Assembly: GCA_027604705.1 (NCBI GenBank)
Contig: JADHYV010000056.1
Coordinates: forward strand, 1-64,000
Direction: 5' to 3'
Source of the DNA: Allomyces arbusculus
Lineage: Eukaryota; Blastocladiomycota; Blastocladiomycetes; Blastocladiales; Blastocladiaceae
Length of the DNA stretch: 64,000 nucleotides
How positions within the stretch are numbered: the first letter of the stretch is position 1; every line of letters starts with the position of its first letter. Shown piece after piece: positions 44,288-55,310 of the stretch. A model generated the notes under the pieces. That model worked only from the letters and a program-made list of their open reading frames with translations. It searched no databases and was not told where the DNA came from. Made by a program: the position numbers and the translations under genes.

Positions 44288-46711
44288 TTACGGCTCCACA
44301 TACACCCCACCACGCACGAACCCGCCAAGCTCAAACGGCCGCATCACCATCGCAAACGCGCCCGCCGCGCCCTTGGGCACCTTTTCCCCCACGACCACCT
44401 CGACGGGCACCGCGCTGGACATCCGCCCCAGCCGCGCCTGCGTGGGTCCAACAACGAGCGCGTGAATCCCGTCGTCAATATCCTCCATGGCGGCCACCAC
44501 GTCCGGCGCGTGCACGACCTTGATCACAAACTTTTTCGCAAGCAACGCGTCGCGCGGGACCACCTGCGGCAATACGACCCACGGCATCCGGCGCTGGTCG
44601 TAGACGAGCTCGAGCCGGTCGAGCGGCACGCCCTTGTCGGCCTTGGCGAGACGCACAGTCGTGGTCGAGAGCGTCTTGAGCGACTCCATGGTCATGATCT
44701 GCGCAAACACCACCGGATGCAAAACGTGCGCCTCGAGACGTTCGAGTGGGCGGTCGGGCAAGAACCGCAGCGCGTCGGCGCACGACTCACACGCGCGCGC
44801 CACTTCGAGGTCAATCAGTTTCGGCAGCGCTTGCTTGACTTGCGCGATCTCGTTGACAATGTCGACGACGGCCACGAACCGCGTCACATGCGGGAGGACG
44901 GGCGCCGTGCCACCGACCCACGCCACGTGCGTGAAGAGCTGCAGGGTGGAGAGGTGCGGCAGCGCATCGAGCGCCGACGCGCGCAGGTGCACCGAGTCGT
45001 GCGATGCCGAGTGCGAGAGGATCAGATCCGTAAGTGTGGCCGGGAGCGGGTAGTCACGCGCGTCGGCCGGGTCCTCGGCGTCTATTTGCAGCATGGTCAC
45101 GGCCGGCGCCTGGATCGTGGCCGCGAGCGACTTGTGTAGGACCGTGCGGTCCAGTACGAGCGTGTCGAGGTCCGGGAAAGGGACCGTGATCGGCGACTTG
45201 GTCAAGGTCAGCTTGCACTTGGTCAGTTTCAGGACCTTGAGGTGCGTCGCGGCCGCGGCAATGTCGCGCAGTAGCGTCGGCTGCAGCTGCAGGAATGCAA
45301 ACAGGCACAGGTACCTAAGCTTGGGGAGTGCCGGGAGCGGGACGGCTGTCTCGGTCCCACGGAACCGGCAGGGCCGTAGCGTGAGCTGGTCGAGCTCGGG
45401 CATGGCGTTGTGCTGCGTGCCGGCGACCATCAGGAACAGCGCCGTCAAGGGCACATCCAAGTCTTCCAGTTCGCTCCACTCGGCGGATGCGTCCGCGGCC
45501 ATGTGTGCCATGTCCTTGGCCGTCGGCTCGATGTTGCCCTCGATCGTGATCGACTTGAGCGTCGCGCGGTGGTTGCCGAGATAGTTGCGGAAAAACTGGG
45601 CATGAATCTTGATCGAGCCGAGGTAGAGCGTCTGCAGGTTAGGCGCGCGGATCGGCAGCGTCTTGAGCCCTTCCTTGTCACGCGGGTCGCGCTGCTCGAG
45701 GAACAGGAGCGTCATGTCGCGCAGGTGCGGCAGCGTGAGCGGCGGCGTCGTGACCGGCCACGGAATCAGCGCCGTGAACCGGATCGACGTGAGAGTGTTG
45801 CGCACGGCCAAAAGCGGGCGGTCGAGTGTCGGCGCCGGGACCATGACCTTGCCAAACGAGAGCTTTGCGAGCCGCGGGAAGCGCTTGAAGATGCGGTCGA
45901 GCAGTGTCGCAAACGCGGAATTGTCGGCGGGCAAGTCGTCGCCAACGGTGCGGCCGTTTTGCAGAATGTAGGCCGACTCGGGCTCGATCAGACTCACTGA
46001 CGTGACGAGCTTGGTCGGGATCGGGATGCGCCGACCGCGCTCCCCGCGCTTGCCAAAGTCGGGCACGAGCACGACCGCCGCACCTGCGGCCTTAAGCTTG
46101 TCGACGACGCGCACGTTGGTCGCTGTCGCGGCAGCGCTGGGATCGTCAGCGCCTGGAACGGGCTTGCGAGGGGCGGTCGTACGACGACGCGATGGCGTTG
46201 GCGTTGGAGCCGAACCCGTTTTGGATCCACTTGTTGCGCTCGACGCGGCGGGCCGCGGCTCCATCACGGCCAACCCGGGCGGCGCCCAGACCACGTCGTC
46301 ACGCAGCGGCGCGAGCGAGACGCGCAGCGACCGCACGCCATTAATCTTGGCCACTTCAGTCTTGAGCGCGAGCTGCACGTGGCACTGCAGCGTCTCGTTC
46401 ACGACCTGAAACCACGCCGAGCAAGTCCGACGCAGCGCCGCAAGCGACCGCGCTGCGACTGAATAGATGGGTAAATAGGGCAAGTCCACGTCGTCGCCGT
46501 CGTCGTCCTCGACGCGGTGGCAGCAGTCGTAGTCACAGCAGTCGTGCAGGCCGCGCACTTGCGCGGCGACGACACGGAGTACGTCGAGCGGCAGATCAGT
46601 GAGTGCGAGCTTTTTGATGCCGGCGCGCTTGCCGGGCGGCGGCGCGCGGTCGCTGCTGCGCGGTGCACGCGGATTCTTGGCAAAGACGGTGAGCTTGCGC
46701 GCGCCGATCAT
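44288..46711 (-). CDS. F-box/leucine-rich-repeat-like protein (family member 2)
   Basis: Intronless frame of 807 residues from the ATG at 46711. The open frame runs on to 46993, but that extension translates across the TATA box at 46822-46828. F-box-like residues 35-52 read KLALTDLPLDVLRVVAAQ. A Cys/Asp-rich insert (DCCDYDCCHRVEDDDGDD) follows, then the family hallmark RSLAALRRTCSAWFQVV. A Ser/Thr/Arg-rich low-complexity linker precedes VVLVPDFGKRG. About 450 residues of irregular leucine-rich repeats follow. The C-terminal third has LDRLELVYDQRRMPWVVLP, the equivalent of the WRLAYLQGNPVW block of other members. It ends in a tail longer than in paralogs. Its nearest relative in the window is the broken plus-strand copy at 58444. 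Confidence 0.75.
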   Translation of the reverse strand: MIGARKLTVFAKNPRAPRSSDRAPPPGKRAGIKKLALTDLPLDVLRVVAAQVRGLHDCCDYDCCHRVEDDDGDDVDLPYLPIYSVAARSLAALRRTCSAWFQVVNETLQCHVQLALKTEVAKINGVRSLRVSLAPLRDDVVWAPPGLAVMEPRPAASSATSGSKTGSAPTPTPSRRRTTAPRKPVPGADDPSAAATATNVRVVDKLKAAGAAVVLVPDFGKRGERGRRIPIPTKLVTSVSLIEPESAYILQNGRTVGDDLPADNSAFATLLDRIFKRFPRLAKLSFGKVMVPAPTLDRPLLAVRNTLTSIRFTALIPWPVTTPPLTLPHLRDMTLLFLEQRDPRDKEGLKTLPIRAPNLQTLYLGSIKIHAQFFRNYLGNHRATLKSITIEGNIEPTAKDMAHMAADASAEWSELEDLDVPLTALFLMVAGTQHNAMPELDQLTLRPCRFRGTETAVPLPALPKLRYLCLFAFLQLQPTLLRDIAAAATHLKVLKLTKCKLTLTKSPITVPFPDLDTLVLDRTVLHKSLAATIQAPAVTMLQIDAEDPADARDYPLPATLTDLILSHSASHDSVHLRASALDALPHLSTLQLFTHVAWVGGTAPVLPHVTRFVAVVDIVNEIAQVKQALPKLIDLEVARACESCADALRFLPDRPLERLEAHVLHPVVFAQIMTMESLKTLSTTTVRLAKADKGVPLDRLELVYDQRRMPWVVLPQVVPRDALLAKKFVIKVVHAPDVVAAMEDIDDGIHALVVGPTQARLGRMSSAVPVEVVVGEKVPKGAAGAFAMVMRPFELGGFVRGGVYVEP

Positions 46712-47344
46712 GTTGATGGTGCATTTCAACAGATTCGGTGCGTCAAGCAGATTCGGATGACGAGCGAGCACACGGGAGAGAGAGTAAAGAGAGAATGGAA
46801 GAGCGCGGCGGTACGGCCGCGTTATATAGTGCGCACAGTGAGTCGCTGGTGTGGTGGTGCGCTTGTGGTGGACTTGGCCGTGGCGATCGCGCGCTGTGAC
46901 TCCCACCGTCGTTCTCAGGACACCAGTCTTTTCGACCCAGTTTTCGGTTTCAGGCACCGCAAGCGTCGCACGACACAATTTCCGAGCCATCATCAGGATT
47001 CGCTTCCCCTCCTCAAACCAGAAAACGTCGGTGGAGGTTCACATCTGGTTTCCATTTGATCTCGACTGCTTGGCTTAGAAGAGTTGGAGCAGGCCGATAC
47101 AATTGACTTCCGTCGAAATGTGACCTTTGACAAGGCGATCGGGCCCTTCCACTTCTATCACACGGCGGCCTGGCCCTCGTCAAGTGTCATCGTCGCGCCA
47201 CCAGGATCACCCCTGCGCCTGCAGACAGGATCCATTTGGCAAGTGCGGAGATGCGCCAAACAGCGCTATTAACTTCAGCATCATGCTTGACATGCACTTG
47301 CACCGTCATGGAATGCGTCACGCAAGCGTGAGACCAGTGCCATT
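46712..47344. other. Intergenic region with the promoter of family member 2
   Basis: Holds the TATA box described separately. The remainder is unexplained; minus-strand family similarity resumes only at about 47360. Confidence 0.4.
46822..46828 (-). promoter_or_regulatory. TATA box of F-box/LRR member 2
   Basis: TATATAA on the minus strand, 111 bp upstream of the ATG at 46711 and flanked by GC-rich DNA. It supports the internal start and argues that this gene is, or recently was, transcribed from its own promoter. Confidence 0.6.
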
Positions 47345-47798
47345 TCAAACTCGGAACCTTGTCCCGAAAAGGCAGCAGTCCTCATGATATTCAAGTTCGA
47401 GAACGGGATCAGGGCCGCCACCCACATGATTGATTTCCAGACGCGTGAGATGCTCGAGTCGCGAAATGGTCGAAAACATGGAAAGCGGCATGCTGTGGGG
47501 CACAGACGGGTTTTGCACACCAGCGAGCGAACAGGACGGGATCGCGGCCGACGAACTGTCCATATCAGTGTAAATCGTCAGGTTCGTTGATTGCGGCAAG
47601 GCGCTCGGCCCCAATTCGCAAATAATATTGGAGGTTGCCGTCAAATGAGTGTCACGTGTGAGCTCGCGCGAAGCATGGCCGACCCCCCACTTGATACCAC
47701 TTGTTTGAAGGGTCAGATGCACAAGGTTGAGACGTATCAAAGCGTCAATGGCAGCTCCACTGAGGCGAAGCGGTTCGCTGTCATCGTCGTCGTCGTCG

Positions 47799-47866
<68 letters not shown>

Positions 47867-49106
47867 TTCGTCACCTTCAGTGTAACTGATCCAGAGCGTT
47901 TTCAGTTCTGGCCACGCCATGGTCGGGTGGTACGGTGGAACATCCTTGTCCAGCAACAGCTTGGTCAGTGTAATATCAGCCCTCTTCAAGAGAGGCATCT
48001 CTCCCACGGCAAGCCATCTTGGGAAGTAAGAGGACTTGCGGAGCCCAAATCGTGTGAGCGACGCAAATTTTGGGATGCCGACTTTGGCGTCAGCGGCAAT
48101 AAAGGTGAAGGTTTCGATAAGCAGAGTTCGAAGGTGTGGTGCCGCCGTCGTCAAACGCTCAAAGCGCAACTTGGGCAAACAGAGGCCATTCAGAGAAACA
48201 AGTGTCGTCTGGAGCATTGGTGGCCATGCAGGAGGCACGTCTGTGCCATCATGTCCCGCCAAAAACAGCGTGCGCAAGGCAGGAATAACTTGCGTAGGGG
48301 CGCTATCATTGGAGGGGGCAATCACAGACAAAAACAGCCCCAGGGTGAAATGGGAAAGGCTCAACCTGTGCAGTCTTGGGAAAATAAGCGGCGGATGGGC
48401 AATGAGCATTGTCGGCCCATGGACAGCCGAGTCCGCCATGACACCGGCATAGAAAGTGCAGGTACCGTGAAGTTGTAGAGAATTGCCCAAGTGCCCGGAT
48501 CGATTGAGCCTCGACAGACACTGATGTAATGTTCAAGTGATGTAGCCATGGCGTCGATGTTAACTTGAGCATGGTCGGATTGCCCATGAACGACTTATCG
48601 AGCTTGGTTAAGTGCGGGAACGCAGGCACCAAATCACGATCAAACAAATGACTGGAACCCGGCAAGACCTTCGCGCTCAACGAACGCAATGCAGGTGCCA
48701 ATGAAAACAACGCTGGACGCAGCGCATGGGCAGACAGTGGCAAGACGTGCAAATGCTGCAAATTGGTCAAACCGGCGCCGAGACAAATGGAAAGGGCGAT
48801 AAACCAGTGATCCCGCCCAAGAGTATTGATAGCAACTACGAGATTCCTGGCGCTTATCCGGACCGATCCAATTTGGTGTGCTTTGACGACATAGGACGAT
48901 CACAAGTGTATGTTGGAGAAGCGAGCAAGCCAGATCGGCTGAGGGGCAGGCTCCAGCGACACTTGCACACAGACTCCTCGTTCAAAATATGCAGTGTGCC
49001 GTTGATCAGCAGCTGTCATGACATGGATATCCACGGCCCAGTGCACCTTGGCAACGACAGCGGCTTCGAGTGCACGACATGTGCGGCGCAGCGCGCGCAC
49101 ATTAGG
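47345..49106 (-). pseudogene. Broken F-box/LRR-like copy A
   Basis: Starting from the 5' side, RALRRTCRALEAAVVAKVHW at about 49095 is the hallmark after the F-box. Then comes TNLQHLHVLPLSAHALRPAL at about 48770 and a repeat-rich frame at 48490-47345, ending in LEHLTRLEINHVGGG and LELEYHEDCCLFGTRF. At least two frame breaks separate these parts. The F-box itself is missing because the 5' end is fused directly to the C-terminal part of copy B. A long aspartate run (see the microsatellite entry) interrupts a repeat. Confidence 0.7.
47781..47866. repeat. CAT/GTC trinucleotide microsatellite
   Basis: About 28 triplets, first TCG/TCA-type, then pure ATC units. On the minus strand it encodes an aspartate run inside broken F-box/LRR copy A. 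Intact relatives have no such run at this place. Confidence 0.9.
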
Positions 49107-49934
49107 CGCGGTGAAACCATTTTACAAGCGCGGCAATGCGCTGCACAGCACTCAGTAACATGCTTGACGTGCACCTCTGTCCTGGTCTCGACCGGGTCGC
49201 GTTCAAGTCACTGACCCCTCCACGTGAACGAGTCCCAGAAAATGCAGCGATCCTCGTGATAATCAATGTCGAGAACGTCCATATCACCCCCGACATACTG
49301 GACTTTCAGACACGTGAGACGCTCGAGACTTGAAGATGCAAAGATACAGAATGAATGTGGCGAGCCAATGCCACCACGCCACGTTTCTGCGAGTGTTCAT
49401 CAAGCGGCGTTTGCACAAAGATGTGTGGTGCAATTATAACTTCGGTACGAGGGTACTGTTGAGAAGCGGCAGGACGGGACGACGTCGGTGTCGAGGTGCT
49501 GTTTGGCTGAGCTTGCACAGACATCACAATGGGAGGGGTGCAAAAGGCGTTTACAGAATGCATGAGAGGAAGAATTCCGACATCGTAGTTGCGTGGCCCA
49601 TTACAATTCAAGTCTTTGTTTTCGGAATTCATGATCCCGACTTTCAGATCAATGCGCCAGCGCAGAAACGGTTCGACAGCAGCATGAAGTGCCTTGCAGG
49701 TGCGATGCAGCACAAGCAGGTTTCTTCCCGCGGCAGACTCCACCGAAATGAGATCGGTGCGGCCAAATCGCGGAGGCATGTTCACGTCAGGCGTTAGGTG
49801 ACCAACAATGATGCTCAAGAGCTCCAAGGGCAAGCCGGCAAGGTGAGGATGCTGGGGCAACGGCAACGCCAGAAGCATGAACGATTTTGAGTTTCGTTTG
49901 CAACAGAATGCGGCAAGTTAGTGTCTATGTCCAT
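49107..49934 (-). pseudogene. Broken F-box/LRR-like copy B (ends present, middle lost)
   Basis: The N-terminal part starts at the ATG 49934 (MDIDTNLPHSVANET, close to MDTNLPHSSTSNT of the intact gene ending at 51980). It continues in another frame as LAGLPLELLSIIVGHL (F-box) and LLVLHRTCKALHAAVEPFL. After SLHLQVSSVSRV at about 49310 it jumps straight to the C-terminal block VLDIDYHEDRCIFWDSFTW at about 49290-49220 and an AVQRIAALVKWF helix. Nearly the whole leucine-rich region, about 400 codons, is missing, and there is at least one frame break. The 3' end runs into copy A at about 49107. Confidence 0.7.
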
Positions 49935-50039
49935 GGTCGTTGGAGGAGGGAGATGAGTGGGCCGGTGAACGGTCCCGGTTTGGAACGAGTTCAAAGCGAT
50001 GACAACAGGCTTGGAGACCACAGGCTGAGTGTTGTTGTT

Positions 50040-51387
50040 TCACACAACAACGCGACACAAATGCGCGTGCTTTTGTAACAGCTGCAATGCTCGTGGTACG
50101 TAAAATATTGCACAGCCGGTCTGCAAAGCTTGGCAGCACAAAGACTAATGATCCCTTCGAAAGACGAGATGCTGCTCTCGCAAAAAGAGAGCTGGAAATT
50201 AAACGGAAACCAAATGAGACTTGCATCCACCCCACAATCCTGGCGATGAAGGCCGGGAAACAGCGTCAAGTTCCGGAGCTGTCGGAAGCGGTCACCACTG
50301 TCGCACTCGCCGCGCATCATATGTAACGCCGTCGTTGGCGCGTCCAGGGAGTGCAGCATCGGCCACGACGGCGGCGCATAGTCGTAGCCCTTCTTGTCCA
50401 TATCAAGCGGCAGCCAGAGGGCGAGATAGCAGAGCGTGCTGGCCATCGAAATCAGGTAGTCACAGAAGAAATACCCGTGGAGGCGCGGCACCATGACTTG
50501 CAACATCTCTAGTGTTAGAGTCGAGAATGGGAGCGATTTGATACCCTCCTTTTCCTTGCCATCGCGCATTATTTCGATGCTAACGTGCAGCGCGCGCAAA
50601 GACGGCAGTTCAATTGCGGCCACGCCTTTGTGACAGGCAAGCATGAGTGCCAGGCACAACACCAGAGTGTCACGAAGCGACTTGAGGGTTCCCAGGACCG
50701 CTGGAGCCGGCGAGAGAACTGAGCCAAAAATTAACGCGTGTGAGGTTCGGAAACCGTGAAGCGACGTGGCCGAGCAGTGTCGCGAGATATGCTTGGTCAC
50801 TCAGCCGATCGTTCCCCAACTTGCGCCTTCAAGGATGTCGCCGTCGTGGATGACTCGACAAGGCTCAGGAAGAGAGTGCGTTTCGCCGGGATACTGATTG
50901 GCTTCTTGAGTTTCCCGAGACCGGGAACGTGCAAGACAGCTTGAATTGAGCCTCATTTCTGACGTTCGCAGCAATCACATGGTGCGCGGATGAGCGAGCG
51001 CCAGCACGACCACCACGACGCGCTGAGCTTGCACCGGCCGTCACCGTCTCCATGGCCGCAAAATCACGCTCGAGGGTCACGCCACTGCTGCATGGTGCGA
51101 CCGCCAAGCGCAGATCCGACCGCGGCCCAATAATGCTGCGCTCCGTCGTCAGTTTCAGGCCGACGTGATACCGCATAATGGAATCGACCACTTGTTTCCA
51201 GGCATGGCGCGTCAGATGCAGCACGTCGAGCGAGCACGCAGCACTAGTCTCAATAGCTTTGGTAGAGCTTGCATACATTGTGCTGGCGGCCGAAATCAGT
51301 GGCTTGGCTCTTGCTGTTCGTGGAAATGCCACTTAAGACCGTGGCAATTTGATGCAGGATGTAGTCGGGCAGGACCGTCACGTGCAT
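50040..51387 (-). pseudogene. Broken F-box/LRR-like copy C
   Basis: Starts at the ATG 51387 with VTVLPDYILHQIATVLSG (F-box), then shifts frame into LDVLHLTRHAWKQVVDSIM, the hallmark region. It continues as DLRLAVAPCSSGVTLERDFAAME and, in a further frame from about 50750 down, as leucine-rich segments (IELPSLRALHVSIEI, WPMLHSLDAPTTALHMM). The C-terminal block of the family is not found before the sequence becomes unrelated near 50050. Several frame breaks are present. Confidence 0.65.
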
Positions 51388-51979
51388 GATGAATGGTGGT
51401 TGAAGTGAGAGGATGGTGTGAGAAGATGGTGGCCAGGGCCAAGGGAGAAAGAGAGCGAAAGGGAGATTTAGAGAGTCACTCTTACAAAATGTAGCGACTC
51501 GTGAAGCAGGGTGGGAACCGGGAAGAATGGAGCGACAGCGGGACGTTATGGCCATTTCTAAGGACGTGTCACATCATAGTGTCCACTTCTTCAGTTCCAG
51601 CCAGTCATGACAAAAGGTTCCTGCTCTTCTACAGCGCCAGATCTAACTTTCTCCGATTGCGTCTTGTGCAGCGCGTCGTGAAGATTTTGATACTCAGATG
51701 AGATGCGAGTGAGAAAGATATGCGACCTAGGTGATTATGTGTGACAGGCTATTGTGTCTCATGAGAACAACACAAGGACGGGCGACAAGGCGCTGTCTAA
51801 CACCAGAAGCATCAGTGGTTGTTGTTCAGTTCCCCGAGTGCCAACAATGTTGTGTTGGTGGGGATTGTTTGAACAAAATAATTGATTTGAAACCAGAATC
51901 CGAAATCTCAACATCAACTCAAATCCTGCGCCTTGAGGTCCAAGCGCGGTGGCAGCGGCGCGCTGGGAAAAGGCGCACA
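51388..51979. other. Intergenic stretch between family members
   Basis: No gene is supported. It contains the presumed leader of copy C and the 3' flank of the next intact member. AT content is higher than in coding parts. Confidence 0.35.
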
Positions 51980-54040
51980 TCATACACCAGGCGCATCCAG
52001 GACGACCGAAATGTCGATCCGTGGCCGGACAGCAGCGAACGCGGTGCGCATCTGGCGTGCGACCTTCGAGCTTACGTCTAGACCAATCTGCACAACAGCG
52101 CGCACACGAAACCGCGACATGGCTTCAGTGATGTGCTGCACTGCGAGCTGCACGTCCTCGACGCACACAGCGTGAATCACAACATGCTTTGGGCGCTCCA
52201 GTCCAAAACGCAGACGCAGCAGCACGTTCCAAGTGGCCACGTGCCCAGCATGGTATTCCAAGTCGAGTACATCCGTCTTGCCGCCAAGCTTGCCAATCGA
52301 AATCGATCCGAGCAAAGGCGCGCGCGATAACTGACCAAGCACAAACCAGTGTGCATTATCGATGTGAACAAGGCGCAGGTGCGAGCAGTCAGCCAATGGC
52401 AAGCGCCTTAGCATCAGCTCAACGTCATACTCTTCATACTCTTCCTCCTGCTCGCCTTGTTCCTCTTCTTCGTTTTTCTTATTTCCCGAACGGTACGTGA
52501 CGAGATTCGCAAGAGACCTTGGCGGAAAAGTGGCCAGTACAGCCGAGCCAGCAACGAGGTGTGACACAGGTGCAAGAGCAGGCCCAGCGCCATCATTGTC
52601 GCTCCATTCGACAGATTGTGGTAGGGTCAGCTTCGTCAAGTATGCCAAGGCATCTAAAGCTGCCGCGCTCATCATAACGGATTGACGGTAGTCGAAACAG
52701 ACATTCAATGCTCTTAGCAATGTTGGCCATGTGAAGCCGTCAAGGACAATTCGAGTTTCTTCCCAGCACAGGGAGACACGCATCTCAAGAGCTGCTGGGA
52801 GCAAAATGGCCGTCATGATCTCAGAGACTACGCTTCCCAGACTCACAAGCGACAACGAACGGAGAGTGGGAAACGTGATCGGCCCAACAAGAGGATTGCC
52901 TTCGAAGCTGGAGACATAGAGCCGGAAAACGGTCAGCCGCGAAATCAAGGCGAGAGAAGCGAAATGTGTCGTCGTCATCGCATTCATTGTCAAATCCACG
53001 AACGTCAGGTGGGTCAAGCCTGGCAAGACCACGAGGACAGGGTCAAGTGATGCAGCTGGCAGGGAAGAATCCATCAGGCTCAACGAGAACTCGCTCAGAG
53101 ACGAGCATTGCGACAAAGCTTCAGCAAACCCAGCGCCAAGAGTACCAGCCGTGACTGCGAGTTTGCGAAGAAGCCGCACTGTGGGAAGTGTCGCAGCGAC
53201 CCCGCGCCAACCATCACTCAAGCACACAAAAAGCTCACTCAAGCGTGGGAGCTCCAAGTCAGGTCTGAATGCATAATTCCATGCCTGGTCAGATTCGACA
53301 ACCAGGGACATGACGCGGGGGCCCATGACAGCCATGACCTGCTCACGAATTTCCAATACATCATGACTTGATGGAACAAGGCGCACATGAGTCAAGTTTG
53401 GCAGACGGGCTGAGAGCTGCGTGAGCAGCGCTGGGACCGAGATCTGCGTCTTTTCAAAGTTCGCGTGTGGAAAATGAAGGTCCAACGAAATGGCCTGAAC
53501 GTGGACAGCCAGCACAGAGACGCTCAATCGGCGCTCATCCTGGTCAGGCGGTGCTTGCACAAACACGCGCGGTGAAACCATATCGTCAGCGCGGGGGTAG
53601 ACATGGTATGGCGCCTTTCCTCCTGCACTCGTCTTGCACGTTGGGATGAAATCAGGTCCAGCAATAGCCGGGTTGCAAATGGCCCTCGAACCGAGACCGT
53701 TGGGGACAATCCCCACTTTTGGGCCACAAATCCCAGTATCATTAGCCATTAGCCCGATCATGAGGTCAATGTGCCAGCGCAGCAGCGGGCCAACAATGAC
53801 GTGAAGGAGCTTGCATGTGCGGTAAAGCGCGCGCAGATCCACTCCGGCAACGGAATGCACTGAAAGCAGATCATGGCGGCCCAGAGGTGATCCGTTGCGG
53901 CCAGCGACGAGATGATCGACAATCATGTGCAGGAGCTCGGGTGGCAGGGCGGTAAGGTGGGTGCGTGGGGGAGCGGACAGATCCATTAATGACATGCTGC
54001 CGGTATTGCTCGTGGAGGAATGCGGCAAGTTGGTGTCCAT
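51980..54040 (-). CDS. F-box/leucine-rich-repeat-like protein (family member 3)
   Basis: Intronless frame of 686 residues from the ATG at 54040 (MDTNLPHSSTSNTGS). An upstream in-frame extension to 54217 is not shared by copy B, which supports the later start. F-box residues 29-44 read HLTALPPELLHMIVDH, followed by the hallmark DLRALYRTCKLLHVIVGPLL. Leucine-rich repeats fill the centre (LPRLSELFVCLSD, LPGLTHLTFVDLTMN, FPTLRSLSLVSLG). The conserved C-terminal block VLDLEYHAGHVATWNVLLRL leads to the helix DVQLAVQHITEAMSRF and a basic-hydrophobic end (RQMRTAFAAVRPRIDISVV). An acidic run (EEEEQGEQEEEYEEYD) lies near residue 535. No frame break is seen. Confidence 0.75.
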   Translation of the reverse strand: MDTNLPHSSTSNTGSMSLMDLSAPPRTHLTALPPELLHMIVDHLVAGRNGSPLGRHDLLSVHSVAGVDLRALYRTCKLLHVIVGPLLRWHIDLMIGLMANDTGICGPKVGIVPNGLGSRAICNPAIAGPDFIPTCKTSAGGKAPYHVYPRADDMVSPRVFVQAPPDQDERRLSVSVLAVHVQAISLDLHFPHANFEKTQISVPALLTQLSARLPNLTHVRLVPSSHDVLEIREQVMAVMGPRVMSLVVESDQAWNYAFRPDLELPRLSELFVCLSDGWRGVAATLPTVRLLRKLAVTAGTLGAGFAEALSQCSSLSEFSLSLMDSSLPAASLDPVLVVLPGLTHLTFVDLTMNAMTTTHFASLALISRLTVFRLYVSSFEGNPLVGPITFPTLRSLSLVSLGSVVSEIMTAILLPAALEMRVSLCWEETRIVLDGFTWPTLLRALNVCFDYRQSVMMSAAALDALAYLTKLTLPQSVEWSDNDGAGPALAPVSHLVAGSAVLATFPPRSLANLVTYRSGNKKNEEEEQGEQEEEYEEYDVELMLRRLPLADCSHLRLVHIDNAHWFVLGQLSRAPLLGSISIGKLGGKTDVLDLEYHAGHVATWNVLLRLRFGLERPKHVVIHAVCVEDVQLAVQHITEAMSRFRVRAVVQIGLDVSSKVARQMRTAFAAVRPRIDISVVLDAPGV

Positions 54041-54474
54041 GGTTGTGATTTGCTGCCGTGATCCGTTGGACCGTTGTGGACGCCGAGGGCGACGAAACGG
54101 GTGCCCCATGCTGTGCAAATGTCGTCTCTCGCGCTCAACTCTGCCTGACTCCGCCCGACTGCCATTCTGGCCGCCGTGACACAAGTGTTGCTTTCTCGAA
54201 AAAGCAAAGTCAGTCATTTGTCCGTCGCACGCATTGCTGCACAGTTGAGACGTGGAAAATCACTGTGCTGGATATTTGTAACCATCACTGATATGTGCTA
54301 AGATTTGAGCGTCCATGATGGCGCCCAAACTGCCTCAACACAAATGCATCCACAACAGGTTCAAGAACCGTCCACCGTCCATTTGTCCTGGTGGAAGGCG
54401 AAGTGACATCGAAACCCAGCATGCCTCCTACACAGTCTCGCACAACCAGTAACATCAGCGCACCCACACCTCAC

Positions 54475-55040
54475 GGCCGAAGCGTCTTCAGGATGACAGA
54501 TACGTCAAGCCGAGGCCGAACAGCAGCAAGAGCAGTGCGCGTCCGACGCGCGACCAAAGAGCTTCCGTCCAGACCAATGAGCATGACAGCGCGCACCTCA
54601 AACCGCTGAATGGCGCTGATGACGAGCTGAGCCACGAGCTGCACGTCCTTGACATCAACGACGCACCATCAGGAGCGTTGGTCGCGTCTCATCCAACCGC
54701 AGACGCGGGATCGCGCTCCAAACTGCCCAGCGTCGTACTCCATATCGAGCACGTCCGGTTCGCCAAGGAGGAAGTGAAACAAACTGAGCAGAGTCGTGGA
54801 GCGCGCGCGACAGTTGCTTGCGCACAGTCCAAGACATGTGGTTAATGCTGGTGATGGCGCCCAGGGTGGACGTGAATGCTTCAACGAGATATCTTGCCAT
54901 GCTCGAGGATAAGCCAATCAAATGCGTGACGCTGTCGGATCTCGAGGTGAGGGGTTGGGTCGCGCCGCCTGGGGAGAAGGACACCAACGATAGAGTCGGA
55001 CGCAGTCCGTATTTGGAGCTTTGGGGGTTCATTTTTTTCG
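54475..55040 (-). pseudogene. C-terminal relic of an F-box/LRR-like gene, copy D
   Basis: Reads VLDMEYDAGQFGARSRVCGW, then DVKDVQLVAQLVISAIQRFE and RTRTALAAVRPRLDVSVILK before a stop. It matches the last 110 residues of member 3 (VLDLEYHAGHVATW, DVQLAVQHITEAMSRF, RTAFAAVRPRIDISVV). Frame breaks occur inside. The F-box and leucine-rich body are absent. Confidence 0.65.
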
Positions 55041-55079
55041 TGCTTCAGTACATCCAATTGTTTGTTTGGGACTTCCGCA

Positions 55080-55310
55080 CGTTCGTTCCATTCTCAAAAC
55101 GACAATGTCGACAATGCGGTTCGCCAGCTTGTGACTGTCATCAAGTGGGCGGCGCGAAACAACTAACGTGGCTGCTGCACGTCGGGGTGACTCTGGCGTC
55201 AAACCTTGGCGCTTACGTTGCGGAACGGGCTGCTGCAATGGTCGATGAGGCGCTGCTCGAACCTGTGATGTGCGAGGATGAGCTGGACACGCCATTCGAA
55301 GACTAAGGCA
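55080..55310 (+). pseudogene. C-terminal relic of an F-box/LRR-like gene, copy E, opposite strand
   Basis: On the plus strand NVDNAVRQLVTVIKWAARNN at about 55103-55165 resembles VEQAVQQIRKVLVWAVKNAL of the intact plus-strand member 55898-58111. It is followed by stops. It lies tail to tail with copy D, only about 50 bp away. Confidence 0.45.

Noticed and set aside
44279-45139. Long plus-strand open frame opposite F-box/LRR member 2
   Set aside because: It is antisense to a frame with clear family blocks; its Arg/His-rich translation is typical of GC-rich shadows.
54818-55306. 162-codon plus-strand gene between members 3 and 4
   Set aside because: The first half is antisense to relic D and the second half overlaps relic E in another frame.
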